From NCBI GenBank assembly GCA_014871385.1, contig CM026423.1, positions 24,188,906 through 24,252,905 of the forward strand: a stretch of DNA of 64,000 bases, given 5' to 3'. Positions within the stretch are counted from its first letter, which is position 1. Each line of letters begins with the position of its first letter. The notes below the pieces were generated by a model that saw only the letters and a program-made list of their open reading frames with translations, did no database searches and was not told the origin of the DNA. Below, piece after piece: positions 36,601 to 48,180 of the stretch. The position numbers and the translations under genes were made by a program. Source of the DNA: Ceratodon purpureus. Its lineage: Eukaryota; Streptophyta; Bryopsida; Pseudoditrichales; Ditrichaceae.

Positions 36601-37248
36601 CGCCTTTCAAAGAGGGAGATACTTGACCTCGAGGCAGCCGGTTTCAGACTCCCTCAACGCCAAGAATTACCCGCATCACCAAGTTTTTCACGACGGTGCA
36701 TCTCTCCCACAGCGGCCGCGGTTTGACCTCTCGCAGTGGAGTGTACCCCCAGCTCCAGGAATATATCCCACGGTGCGAGGAGGATTCAAGATTCGGCGTT
36801 GTAACCGGGTGCCACGAACAGAGCACGAGAACAACTGGGCCTCATCTACTCTACTCACCATTCGAATCCATCAGTCACACTCATACCTAACCCAGGTTTC
36901 GGGTGCATCATCAGCGTTGTCTCTGAGACCGTATCGGAGTCTAATGTCTACAAAATAACAATTGGGCCGGAGCCCGCCTGCACCTGCCCCAACTTCAAGG
37001 AAATGTCCAGCAAGTCGCTGGGAAAACGACCTCCCTGGGTGCCTTGCAAGCATCTCTATTACATCTTCAATGCTATATGCAACCTTGATATTCACCAGGA
37101 CTCCTACATCCATGCTCCAGCCTCAGCTTTAACGAGGTCAAGGCTATTTTTCAGAGTGGCCTTCTTTCGCTTATCAATGTCTAGGTTTGCTTCTGATGTG
37201 TCTTTTTCCCCTACCTTCATCCTAGGGCGCTCGGTACGAACTCGGTGA
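33625..37248 (+). pseudogene. MULE2: Mutator-like transposase with SWIM finger, broken
   Basis: The ATG at 33625 begins an N-terminal domain shared with MULE1 (ending AASTEILTPGRS). The frame has a TGA at 33985-33987, continues open through a hydrophobic-acidic HVLSESDMDD patch, a Cys/His-rich FLYWCH-like region (CQNEKCDF, CKICRYPPECIATCPA, HIGTHNHPV) and DGIAALRG, then loses one base near 34990-35000. It resumes as KVFIFKMSEKGPGSG, VYDSQYCRVMTIAICDMQSED, the MULE core FKGFMADSAQANWN, DRERTCQFHW and FWHFRYRQWGGFM. A GT-AG intron (about 35648-35735) follows, then CNLSETVHNIWLQ. A SWIM zinc finger, CTCPNF...CKHLYYIF, lies near 36990-37070. The transposase is recognisable over its full length but cannot be translated whole from this copy. 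Confidence 0.75.
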
Positions 37249-38301
37249 CATTTTTATTCCTATTACGTCACAGATTAAAGCGGTGGCAAAACTGCTCGTA
37301 TTCATGTCGGATATTCAGATCATGTGTTGGCATGGGCATCGTTTAGTATACGGTTCAATCCAGACGTTTTTGTATATTTGTATTTATTTCTATAAATATT
37401 CAAAGTTTTCCCACAAATTGATCTACTTTATGCGCCAACGATTGTAAAATTTCTTATTATCAATGGTACCCATCACAGCGAAGACATAGAATGCACATGC
37501 TCTCACTTCTCTGCTATCTAACTGTTGCATCCATCCAAACGCCGTCGCAATTCTTCATCCCCAATAACGTTGTCGTCATGGCATAATGAAGAATTCTGAT
37601 ATTGGGCCGGGTCCCCCTCATCACGGCCCCTTCCAAACCCGGCTGACAGGTTTTTTTGAGTCCACTTCGTTCCCCTCCCGCGGCACGGTACCTTGCCTCA
37701 GGTCCGTCCCCGAAATCATCTGACGGATCCGGCACTACGTTCTGGTCCGAACCAAAACCACGGGTGGCGCCCTTCCAGCACTTCAGAGAACTACCCTACG
37801 GGTAACAAAATGACATCTCAGTAATTTAAGTCCGGTAAAATTCATGTTGATCTCCCGGATGACACATATTGCAGGGATCCTACTGCCGGATTTTTTGGCA
37901 GGTATATATCCCGTTATATAATCATCCCGTTTGCTCCATTAAGAGAGATATATGTATTGTATGCTAAATGATGATTAGATAATGTTTTGGAGGTCATCGA
38001 AAGCACGCTTTCCTCATAACCAGAGTTCAAAAAATCTTGGTTAACTCACTTTGAATCCTGCCAGAATGCCGCCAGAATTCGTGAGAGTACGATACACCTC
38101 AACGATAAAGCTGTATTCAATTCCAATGTTTCTTCCTGATTCCGGCCTCTGTGATTGCTTGTGGGATGATCTCTATATATGAGGTTAGTGGAGATCGCAT
38201 AATTCATTCTCAGCTGAAGCCTCAGCAATGGACCTCGCGATGAAACCAATCTATTTTAGCCTAGGCCGTAAATCGCGAATTATGTTAGACACCAGCTCCT
38301 G
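37249..38301. other. Spacer after MULE2
   Basis: AT-rich to about 37480, then a GC-richer part (37590-37760) that includes ATCATCTGACGGATCCGGC, the same word found in the 83-bp elements. Short frames only, none recognisable. Confidence 0.35.
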
Positions 38302-38893
38302 ATGGATCCGCAGATCGGGGATATTGTATTTCGCAAACCCTCCGCCCAGGCCAAGATTGGAGTTCTCACTCTACAGTGCGCTGAGGATTGGTCTCAGAAT
38401 TTTAAGACGTGGCTTTTGAAGGTGTTTACCTGCAGTGTGGTCTTTGATGATCAATTTCTCCATTCCGTTGACGCTCCAAGATGATGAGGTGCATCATGCT
38501 TTTTGTCTGGGTACCTGGCCAAGGCTTTCAGGAAGCACCTTCCGGAGGAATCATGACACCTCATATTCCTCCGAGTGAGTCCACAACCTCTCATCGACTG
38601 AGTCAGGTGAGGTTCTTCCCGGACGGCAACAGCGTGACGTTGTGTTTTGCGCAGCCCTCCCCACCCGACCCAGTCACGTTTCTGAGAGTCGATTTCTGGC
38701 GGGACACGTACCGCCAGGAAGCGTATTCGGGGCTGTAGGTTTTAACGTTGTTGACAACCCTTCCACGCAGTGCCCTACGCTGCGCATGATTTCTCTATGG
38801 AAACGAAATGGCGAAAGATGGATTTGTGATAGTTCTGTGATAGGTCCAAGTCTGCAGTCTGTATCGGAGGTGGCGAAGGAAGTTCCCGTTTGA
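38302..38893 (+). CDS. Possible small gene, frames uncertain
   Basis: The ATG at 38302 opens a 60-codon frame (MDPQIGDIVFRKPSAQAKIG) that stops at 38484. Overlapping frames at 38481-38738 and 38642-38893 look coding-like (FFPDGNSVTLCFAQPSPPDPVTFLRV). A real product would need splicing or frame changes, for example at GTGAGTCC near 38574. I recognise no family. It may be a decayed cargo gene. Confidence 0.25.
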
Positions 38894-39720
38894 CATCTAT
38901 GTTGACAGCATCGTGATATAGTCGTTGTTTTGTAACAGGGTATAGTCGTTGTACTGCTTTTAACTTGCTCCCTTAATACATATGTATCACTTTGATATCA
39001 GTCTACCTTTGCCAAGCTTACATTTGCACATTGTTTGAACCACTACACTTTAATTCTTGAACCAAATTAACAGCAGACTGTGCATCATCAAGCCCCGTTT
39101 CACAAACCAAGTGTCTGTGTATGTTGAGTTCTTTGTCACTAAACTGTCCCACAAACTATTTTCATTTCCTATCTCACTATAATCCAGGTACCACCGGCTC
39201 AGATGATGTAGTAGTCCGGCCGTCGGAGTCCCATGACACTCGGTCGTCCTTCCCTTCACCCTACTATTAGTACCGCACCCTACCATTCTCCTGTATGTGG
39301 CTGACGGATTCTTCAGTAAGTTTAGTCTTGCCAACAATATCGAGGGTGCCCACCGTTCAGGACTAACATTGGAATTGTAGAATTACGTCACGGTAACTTA
39401 TGGTTTCATAATTAATATAAAAGTTCATAACGCCGGCCGCCCTTTGCACTACGTCCTTGTTACGGATCTTAATTGTACCCAGAATGGAGGTGAAACATCA
39501 CATTAGATCGAGTAAAATTGAAATGCCAAATTGAAATATTTTTCGCCCCCCATGTCATTCTTTATTGTACCCAGATTGGTTAAGATACATGATAACGACA
39601 TTTAGATTCCTAGGCTCGGACGATGCTACGGCTGCAACCACTAATGCAGTTTACACTTAAATATTTTGTTAGCCTTACTACTGCTCAACGGCAATACTAT
39701 CTTCTCCATCAACAGAAAAG
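38894..39720. other. Spacer, no recognised gene
   Basis: Moderately AT-rich; short frames only (for example 39050-39337 minus) without recognisable content. Confidence 0.35.
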
Positions 39721-39721
39721 T

Positions 39722-40250
39722 CTAGCCTCTCCCATCCTTGGTGTTCTTCAGATTGATTGCAGTATCAGTCGCCGATATGGTTGGCGTTGTTGGTCTCTCT
39801 AAATGCTTGGGCAATTGCGATACGTACATCTTTCCGTCCCCAACGGCACCAGCATATGGATTGGCCGCGCATCTCAACGTCCTTGTCACGATCGGTCTCA
39901 TCATCTTTGGCTTCCAACGGACTTGCGATCCTTGGAATGTTCCTCAAACCGCGAAGCTGAGAATATGGGCCTGCTCTTGGAGGAATCAAGTTCTCCATGT
40001 TTTCCGCTTTGTCGATCACAGCCACTTCCCTTCCAGACTGAATCGAATAGTCACCTAGGTTTGAGAGGATATCAATTACTTCGCACTCTTCCGCACTCGG
40101 AACCCAAACTTCACAGTCCTCTTTCACCATCCCCATGCCGCTAATCACTTGCGCACATCTGAGGTACCTCAACATTCTATGGTCGCCCAAGAGCGTCTGT
40201 CGGATTTTACAGTCTTTCCGCTGCCAATATTCGGGGGCGGTACCTCGCAA
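39722..40250 (-). CDS. Hypothetical protein at the right end of the element
   Basis: Minus-strand frame 40250-39765 with YWQRKDCKIRQTLLGDHRML at the N-terminus and an acidic, charged middle (EECEVIDILSNLGDY, DDETDRDKDVEM). Overlapping frame 39904-39722 (ATDTAINLKNTKDG) may be a further exon. The start lies only about 80 bases inside the TIR-homologous block, so the 5' part may be missing or use the TIR as promoter. No known family. Confidence 0.35.
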
Positions 40251-40280
40251 TTTCCACGGTTATTGCCACACATGCTCGAC

Positions 40281-40432
40281 AAATTTCCACGGCCATGGGT
40301 CCCCGTGCGTTTTTTGCACACGAAAATATTGGCCCCGGTGCGGTTTTTGTCTGCTCACTTTTGACCCCCGGTGCGATTTTTGGCTGCTCACCGCTCACTG
40401 CTCACTGCTCGCCGCTGCCACAGTAGCATCGC
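40281..40432 (-). repeat. Right terminal inverted repeat
   Basis: Reading inward on the minus strand, TGTGGCAGCGGCGAGCAG starts at 40422, and 90 bases to 40333 match the left end with two mismatches. After a 28-base extra segment, AACGCACGGGGACCC and CCGTGGAAATTT resume the similarity to about 40281. Confidence 0.85.
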
Positions 40433-40445
40433 TGGCGTCGTACAC
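40433..40445. repeat. Target-site duplication, right copy
   Basis: TGGCGTCGTACAC, identical to 8726-8738. It runs directly into ATGGCACGCCAT, which encodes the MULE1 residues upstream of VYDA on the minus strand. Confidence 0.8.
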
Positions 40446-42115
40446 ATGGCACGCCATCGTCCACCAGTCTTTGATGCGTTTCACATGGTCAAACATGATC
40501 CAGGCGTTCTCCAAATCTCCACCAGCTTGCATTCGGCTGACCAAGTCGACACCACTTCCCGGCCCGACCTCCGACATCTTGAAGACGAAGACTTTGTCAC
40601 GCATAGCTCTCTAAACAGGAAACCTATTCTCCTGGACATACGCCCAGAGACTGTTTCCACGGAGCTTGGTGATACCGTCCATGATTCTGTACCTTCTGAT
40701 TTTTTTGAAGGTGGCCACTTTGTTGCGGATGTTTGGTGACGCCATGTCTTTGCATCGATCCAGAATAGGAACCAGCTCCTCCATCGTCAGCTTCCTCGGT
40801 GGTGCATCCTCGGGCTGTAGCAGATAGCTCCCGATGAGGAGTTTGCTCGCCTCCAGGACAACGGCGCTCTTTGTTGCTTTGTTGTTCATCTCTACCTGCT
40901 CTTCTATTAAGCTACTAATCTCTGCTTTAGAGTCTCTGTAGTCTCCAACTTTCACTGGATGATCATGTGTTCCTATGTGAATACAAGCTCTAGTCTGATT
41001 TGCTTTGCCCACAACGTAATAAATCTTAGCCTCGCATGTAGCTACACATGATGGAGGTTCTTTACATACCTTGCACACTAGCGTGGAATCAGATGGAGGC
41101 GGCTCATCCATGAGAAAAGCTTGGAGGGTACATCCTTCAAACTCAGTCTCATTAACCTTAAAGATCTTGGGAACACGCTTCAGGAAGTCACACTCCTTGT
41201 TACTGCAGCACAGCCATCCGACGCAGGTGGAACTTTGAAAAGAGAGTCCGAAGTCGTTTTTGATGTTTGTTGTGATGGTCTTGGTCCACAAGTGTCCGTC
41301 GTATCGTTTGTCCATTCCCTGCATTGACTTGGCGGCGAGCTTAGAGGATCCTGCAGCAGCTGGGGGCAGCTCAAAAAGAACCGGACCATCAAACTTCGCA
41401 TGCAAGTACTCTACTATCTCGTGTCTAATAGTGGAATAGTCTATGTTCTTCAAAATGTTTTTGACCCTCGGGCCTTTGCAAGCTGTTGAAGGAGCGGAAC
41501 AATGCTAACTGTGACCTGGGACAATGGAAGAGACACATTGGAAGGAGGAGCATCAGCGTGGATCTTAGGCACCAACTTGACGGGACTGTCTTCGTCATCA
41601 GAGGAGAGAGATATGACGGATGGAGGAGGAGGTTTCTCTACATCTGAAGTCTCGGTACCAGGCTCGACTTTGACCTTGACATCACGAGGTAAGGGAGTCT
41701 GAATTGTGCAAGTAGAAGAGCGACGGGGGGTGAGGATCTCTGTGGATGCAGCCATCAGAGAATCAGTAAGACCATAGACTCTACAGGAGCCAGGGAAAAG
41801 TCTCCACTGCAACATATTGTTCTCATCTCTCATTAGAAGTTGCCCGAGGGTGTGGGTAACTTGGGCAGTAACGTCATCGAAAATCTCCTCCTCTATACTG
41901 ATGGTATCCTTACGGAAATGGAATCTGAGACTCAAGCGAAGAGAGGAAACTGTAGCTAGACCATCGTCATCTACGCGAAAGCTAAGAGGGATTCCCATGC
42001 CTTGGGCATACAGACAAACCATCCCCATGTTCGCAGGCAACTCAAGGAAGAAGGTAGAAGAGTGAGTGTACTGGCGAAGCAATATTGCGAGAGCAAAGTG
42101 AGAGGAATGATGCAT
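40433..42115 (-). pseudogene. MULE1 transposase, N-terminal half
   Basis: Minus-strand continuation of the transposase whose C-terminal half is at 7094-8738. The frame 42115-41450 (possible true start at ATG 42028) ends in a hydrophobic-acidic patch PSVISLSSDDEDSP. A shift near 41465 leads to frame 41453-40611, with Cys/His motifs CCSNKECDF, CKVCKEPPSCVATCEA and HIGTHDHPV and then DGITKLRG. A TAG at 40613-40611 interrupts, and the frame resumes as MRDKVFVFKMSEVGPGSG up to MACHVYDA, where the 31.7-kb element begins. It parallels MULE2 residue by residue. It is divergent from gene B (start 42653). Confidence 0.8.
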
Positions 42116-42652
42116 CGCTGTTGATCATTATATTCGGGTTGGAATGTCCATGTGGACGACTAGTTAATGATTCATTCTGTTACGTAACAAATGTATGATT
42201 TAAGAGGGACGGCGCTAACTAATTAGAATGCAATTTTTTGCTGGCCGAAGTATATCAGGTAAGATATTTATAACTCTACTTTAATAATTTGAATCATGGC
42301 ACTGATTCTATTTGTTATGATGTATTATAAGATTAGAATGAGCCGTCTTTTAAATTCTACATTTAAAACAATGAATATAAAAAGAAGCATGCATTGAAGT
42401 GCTTGATACAAATCTTTTATTTTTAGTGTGCTTGGATTTCTTCTATATATTTAAAGGTTGATATTTTGAACTTTACTTTACAATAGAATTGTTATTGATA
42501 CTCTTAATATGAAGAGGGTATAAAATGTGTCTGTTGTTAAGATGCTATATCAACTTAGGGTTGTATTAAAATAGTTGTACGTTATAGGTATTTAAGCGGG
42601 GAGGAAGTTCTCCAGGGAGCCTTTTTGTGAGAGAGTCCGTCATTTGGTAAGA
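42116..42652. promoter_or_regulatory. Divergent intergenic region, MULE1 / gene B
   Basis: About 540 AT-rich bases between the MULE1 start (42115 or 42028, minus) and the gene B start (42653, plus). It is equivalent in position to 33183-33624 between gene A and MULE2. No gene inside. Confidence 0.4.
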
Positions 42653-43659
42653 CACATGAAGCAGAGTGGAGGGCCATCTCCCTCCACTTATGTCACTCCT
42701 AAACCTAGAAGAAAACGAGGTGGTACAGATTTTACGGATAGAAGAGCGAGGAAGAGGAGAGAGTCACGTAAGAAGGTAGAATTTAAACGTGACCATTTGA
42801 GTGCTCCCGTGAAAAGGAGAGGAGCAGGTTTGCCTGTAGCTTTATAGTTCTGTAGCATTTGTAAATTCATTCTAGATACTATTGTGGAGGGGGAGGAAGA
42901 GTTTTTAGATAATACCGTCGTCCAGAATCACGAGCAGGAACAGGAGGTACTCTTAAGTGGAGTTGATCTTGAGGCCATGACGGAAGAATTAGTTTTTAAT
43001 TGTAGTCAAAAAGTAGAGTCACCGCAGCCGTCTATCAGATTCTATGACTCTTTGACAGGGGAGCCGGATTCTCAATTAAGCCCACGTCTCAACTCCGATG
43101 AGGTAATTATTATTATACCATCTTGACTGCTGTGGATCCGTTTTATTAATTTAGTATTATAAAGAGACGATTCTTTACTTAACAAAATTTTACTTGTATT
43201 ATGCAACAAGCAGAAGAGTCTACATTAACTCACTCAGGTTCCTCAGAATTCACACATCTAAATTTGGAATGTATTTGTAGAGTAACCGAAGGATAAGAGA
43301 AGACGATGATGCAAGTGGAGACCCAGTTGGTCATGAGGGTAGCGAACTGGACCATATGCGTTTGATTGCAAGGCGAGCGAGGTGCGATATTTTCAGAGCA
43401 AGGGAAGGAGGCAAGACAATGTCTGCAGCACTCGAGGAGATGAGAGGAAAGGAAGAAGAGCAAATTGGCGCAGAGGTTGTGGGGCAGGCTCCAGTCGATA
43501 TGGCCACGGACGAGCAAGGAGGTGGAGAGGAACAGCCCGAGCTGGCTGGGGATGCGAGTGAGGACCAGGAGAGAACGGACAGGGATTTTGGAGAGGAAGA
43601 TCCCGAGGATGGAGACCAGGTACGAGGCCATGAGCTTGTGAGGAGGTAGAGAGATTCCC

Positions 43660-46600
43660 ACGTGTTTGAATGATGAGGATATTGAATGGGTTTACTCGAA
43701 AGTACGGATTTGGAGAAATGATTTGTACTTTGTGATAATCATAGTCTGATGTGGGTTGTGTGTCAGTATTGGATTGTGTGGGCTTTCGGTTGTGGGCTGC
43801 GGGGTTTTTGTGGGGTTGGGGGATTCGGGTTCGTTGGTGATGGGGGATGCTGATTTATTGAGAATGCGGGTTGTTTGCGGGTTGGTTTGGGTTTTTGGGT
43901 TCGTTATTTTCTACTGGGTTGTGGGTCGTCGTTCATGGATTGTGGGTTCTGGAAAGTGACTGATGCTGCTTGCGAACTTGCGAGCTCTTTGGGAATTGCG
44001 TGGGTGGGATACCCTGGATAGCAGCCTGGTCGAAGGCGGCGCCTTCAGCGATCTCTCTATAGCTGCCCGGCTCGATTCAGGCGTTTACGGACGTTTAGGA
44101 ATAGTCCTAGTCTTAGTCCAGTTTATAGTAGTCCTAGTCCCGTGGGTACGAGATGATCATGTTGGCCTTCACCTTGTATGGCAAGATCTCGATGAGTTCT
44201 AGCATGGGTTGTGTTTCTTGGTTCTGCTGTGGTCGTTGTGTCTTTTAGGTATTGGGTTGTTGGTGGGGATGGTGCTTGAGTCTGGTCGGAACTGGCTAGG
44301 ATTCGAAAGATGAAGGGCAGTAGAAGTTGTCGCTGATAACCTCAGCCTAGTAGCATCAGAGAGTCACAATTGCAACACTTGATATGAGCTTGGATCATAT
44401 GATCGGAACTGTCGAGTATAACAACTATTGAGCGTGATCGGGTGCTGCTTATTTTGTACAGAATAATATTGTGATCCCCCTTGTAAATATTGGGTGCCGC
44501 GGTGGTGGCATTCCCCCAGGCCTACTGTCGTCAACGACAGTAGGCTGGGAGGAGAGGAAAGCTTGCGGAGCAATGTCCTCATTTTCTCACGTTAAAGTAA
44601 ATGTTTTGAGATTGTATCTCCTTCGCTAGCGTTGTTGTGATATAGGTTTCTGCAACTAATCTCTGGCATTTTGATTGAGTTCTCTTTAGGAGTTTTGAGA
44701 TCAAGATAAGCTGAGTTGCAGCGTGATTGCATGATGTTGAGAATTTAAGGATTGTGAGAATTTAAGGGTTCTTGGGAGCAATGTATTGAGTCATTGCTCA
44801 ATTATACTCGGAATGTGTTGGTGCGAACATAAGGAATGTGTTGGTGCAATACTTAGCATTTTGATTCAGCCGTGGACTAAGTGTTACTGTGAACAGTCAC
44901 ATTCTTGGAAGTCGTAAAGTTATGAGCAACTATGTTATTTCTGGTCGGGACCTGAGTTTGGAGGTTTTGAACTGATGTTTGGGAGATCCGTCTTGCTCGG
45001 TATTCCAGCTGAATGATTGAGGATCAGTCACAGCTATTGTGGGTGTGTGATTTTTTTATTTTAATTTTAAGTTTCTATACCCTTAAGCCTACTGTCGTCA
45101 ACGACAGTAGGCTGGGAGGAGAGTCTAGCTTGCGGGGCGAGGATGCTAGGAGAGTTGGGTGGAGGTCGACCACGGTTGATTTATACTAGCTGAATTTGAG
45201 GGAGCCGAATAAACGTGCACGATGTCGACGAACTTGTGAGTTGGGGTTGGGGAGTCGATGATAGGTTGAATTCTGCTCTAGACAATTGTGTTGTTCAGAT
45301 GCACCTTGAATATGTGTCGATCCTGCAAGCGGGTTGTCTGCATGTTGATCTGCATGTTGATCATGCATGATTTCACATTGGTTTCGGTATTCACGCAATT
45401 AGCATCATGTTAGGTTCCTTTTAGATTGAGATATATGAGCTCGATTACCGAAGTATCATTGATAGTTGGAGTGGAAGCTTCCAATTTAAGGAACAACTTC
45501 GGTTTTCAATACTTGTGTGCCTCCGAGATGGAAGCCTGTGTGGCGCTCTATTTTATTGATACGTTATTCACCAAAATTCACATTCAATTTGATGCCTCAA
45601 ATATGGACAGTAAGCAGTTTTAATTATGCATATAAATCTTTGCTTGCAGCAGAAAAGTATCTGAAATAAACGATCATTGAAGTTTAAGGTAGTTTCGGTT
45701 TAAGTCTAGGTTCAGGTTTAAGTCGTAGGCTCTGGGTTGAAGTCGTTGGTTTAAGTCGTAGGTTTACGTACTGGGCTCAAGTTTGCTTGATGGCACCGTG
45801 TCTATTTGTTTTTGGTTGTTTAGTAAGATGGCACCATGTGCTTATAATTATGAATATGAAAAAATATGAACCGTGAATATGAAAAAATAATGTGGTTATG
45901 AAATGTCACTGCATTGTTCGAATGTGATCTTAGAGTTTTGAAAGATGGAAGGCTGTGTGGTGGTGGCATGGTGCTTGGGATTTGTAAGCTTGTATTTTTT
46001 TTTTTAAATTTGTTTATTTGCCTGGGCCCAAGCCTACTGTCGTCAAGGACAGTAGGCTGGGAGCTGCATGCAGCTTACGGGGCAAAGTGAGGTAAGATCA
46101 GCATTTTGATCCCTTTCGTGAGTATTGGGTTCCGTTCCGGTGATATTGTGTAGACCTGTGTGCTCTTTCTTGGGGATCTGGGCCTTGGTTTTGGGGATTC
46201 CGGTTCTGCTGCTGCTGCTTAAGGTTCGGAAGCTTGCATTTTTTTTAAACTTTTTAATTTGCCGCAGCCCCAAGCCTACTGTCGTCAACGACAGTAGGCG
46301 GGGAGCTGCATGAAGCTTATGGGGCAAAGTGAAGGTAATCACCAATCCGCATTCCTTGGAGAAAGAATGGTTGCTTGATTAATTTTCTCCAGGTTAATGT
46401 GTGCTTTTTTTTTCAATTTTTTTAATTTCCATACCCCCAAGCCTACTGTCGGCAACGACAGTAGGCTGGGAGGAGAGACTAGCAAGCGGGGCGAGGATGT
46501 TGGGAGAGTTGGGTGGGGGTCGTCTTGGCACCCATCCTTACTTGAGTGCGCACTCCTTGGAGAAAAAATGGTTCCCTTGCTTCTTGCTTGTTGCTTGATT

Positions 46601-48180
46601 AATTGTTTCATTTTTAATGTGTGCTTTTTTTTTTTAAGTTTTATTAATTTGCCGCGGGCCCAAGCCTACTGTTGTCATCGACAGTAGGCTTGGACCTGCA
46701 AGCAGCATGTGGGGCAAAGAGAGGTGAGCGATAAACGACAAGCCTAGCAATCCCATAATGCACACTCTTAATGTCGTTTAATGATCCTTGGTCATAGGCA
46801 ATTCCTAGTTAAGAACAAACAGAGTGAACAAGGTAATTGTGGTGGAGTTAGAATGAACATCTATAATCCAGCATGAACATGTATGGAATTTGTCGTACAC
46901 GACCCCTGTGGGTATCTTGATGCTGAAGTCGTGATTTAGGCAATATATAGTACTATGCGAGCATTTAAAGTCCCGTCTGAGTTGTCGATATATGTAGTTG
47001 AATCATGAGCTAAGCATCTTAATTGATTGCTTAGCTTGCTCATTGCACGGGTTTTTTAACCAGCTCCTAATATTACAATGTAACCAAACTTCATATTGAG
47101 CATTTGCTTGCGAGTGAGTAGGGAAAATATGAAATTGTTAGTTCACAAAGTGGAGCATTATGCACTAATCGAATAGGCAATGGAAGGGTTTGGGGCGTAG
47201 ACCTCACATCTGAGCAGGGCTTGGTCTCGTTCGATCCTCATCAATTCTGAGGCACATTACTTCGATATCTCATGCGTTGACGAATTTGTCCTCCAAGTTA
47301 TCCGTTATGGAAGAACCTGAATGAGGAGGGTTGTGGTTACACCGCCTTTCCTTCAGTCCAGTGATGTAGTGATTAAAGATTTTATTGAAGCAGTTTGCAC
47401 AGTCCTGTCTGTTTCTCCCGTTACCTTAGATATGTATCAGAATCAAGAATCACCTTGTTTGATGGATTTGATTCTTACAAAGGATGTTAGAAATTAAGTT
47501 TCAAATATTCCTACTCAGAAGAAATTGTTGACTTGATTCCACTATGCCAATTGTCTAAAGGGATTGCTAGGCTTGTCTTTTAATGATCCTTGGTTTAAAA
47601 ATTTAATTTTTTCTTAAATTCAGCTTACTTCAAGCGGAGCCTTGTGATGGTTTGCTTCGATTTTAATTTGATTGGTTTAAGTTAAACTTCAGTCTTCTTG
47701 ATTTCTGTTCAAGCTGAAGTGGTTCACTACGATGAGGTTGTTGCGGGTACTCTCAAGTCCTAAGTCACCAAGGTCTTTGCCTTTCCTGGATTGTAGATTG
47801 CTGTGCACTGGTAGGAATTATGATCAATCATACTACCGATTGTGCTATTTTCTTAAATTTTTTTTAAATTGCCTCGGCCCCATGCCTACTGTCGCCAACG
47901 ACAGTAGGCATGGAGCTGCCACATGCTTCCGGGGCTGAGGCTCACCTCTCAGGGGTGGGCCGATGATGCCATTTGTTTTTATGAATAAAAAATAAAACCG
48001 TTTGCTGTGTGGGAGGCTCGCTCCTCCGGGGGCCTTGTGATGGTTCGTTTTGTTCTTAATTTAATTGGAATAATTGAAATTTAAGTCTCGGTTGCATGAC
48101 TGGTTTGGATTGCTTTTAATTTAATTGGTATAATTGATACTTAAGACTTGATGGTTTCTGTTTATTCTAATACTCATTAC
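43660..48180. other. Long gene B intron or unresolved region
   Basis: No exon of gene B could be placed between the donor after 43620 and the acceptor at 48196. Short frames at 43756, 43963 and 47732 lack recognisable content. The stretch holds seven copies of a hairpin repeat and is otherwise AT-rich. Confidence 0.4.
44518..47914 (+). repeat. Seven dispersed perfect hairpins, GCCTACTGTCG / CGACAGTAGGC
   Basis: Copies lie near 44518, 45085, 46029, 46271, 46439, 46660 and 47881, all in the same orientation. Each has an 11-base stem GCCTACTGTCG, a 4-base loop (TCAA in most) and the exact complement CGACAGTAGGC; changes in one arm are few. Most copies are preceded by a T/A-rich tract ending in GCCGCGGCCCCA-like sequence and followed by GGGAG and a GCTTGCGGGGC- or GCTTACGGGGC-type word, so the repeated unit is about 80-100 bases. 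Confidence 0.85.
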
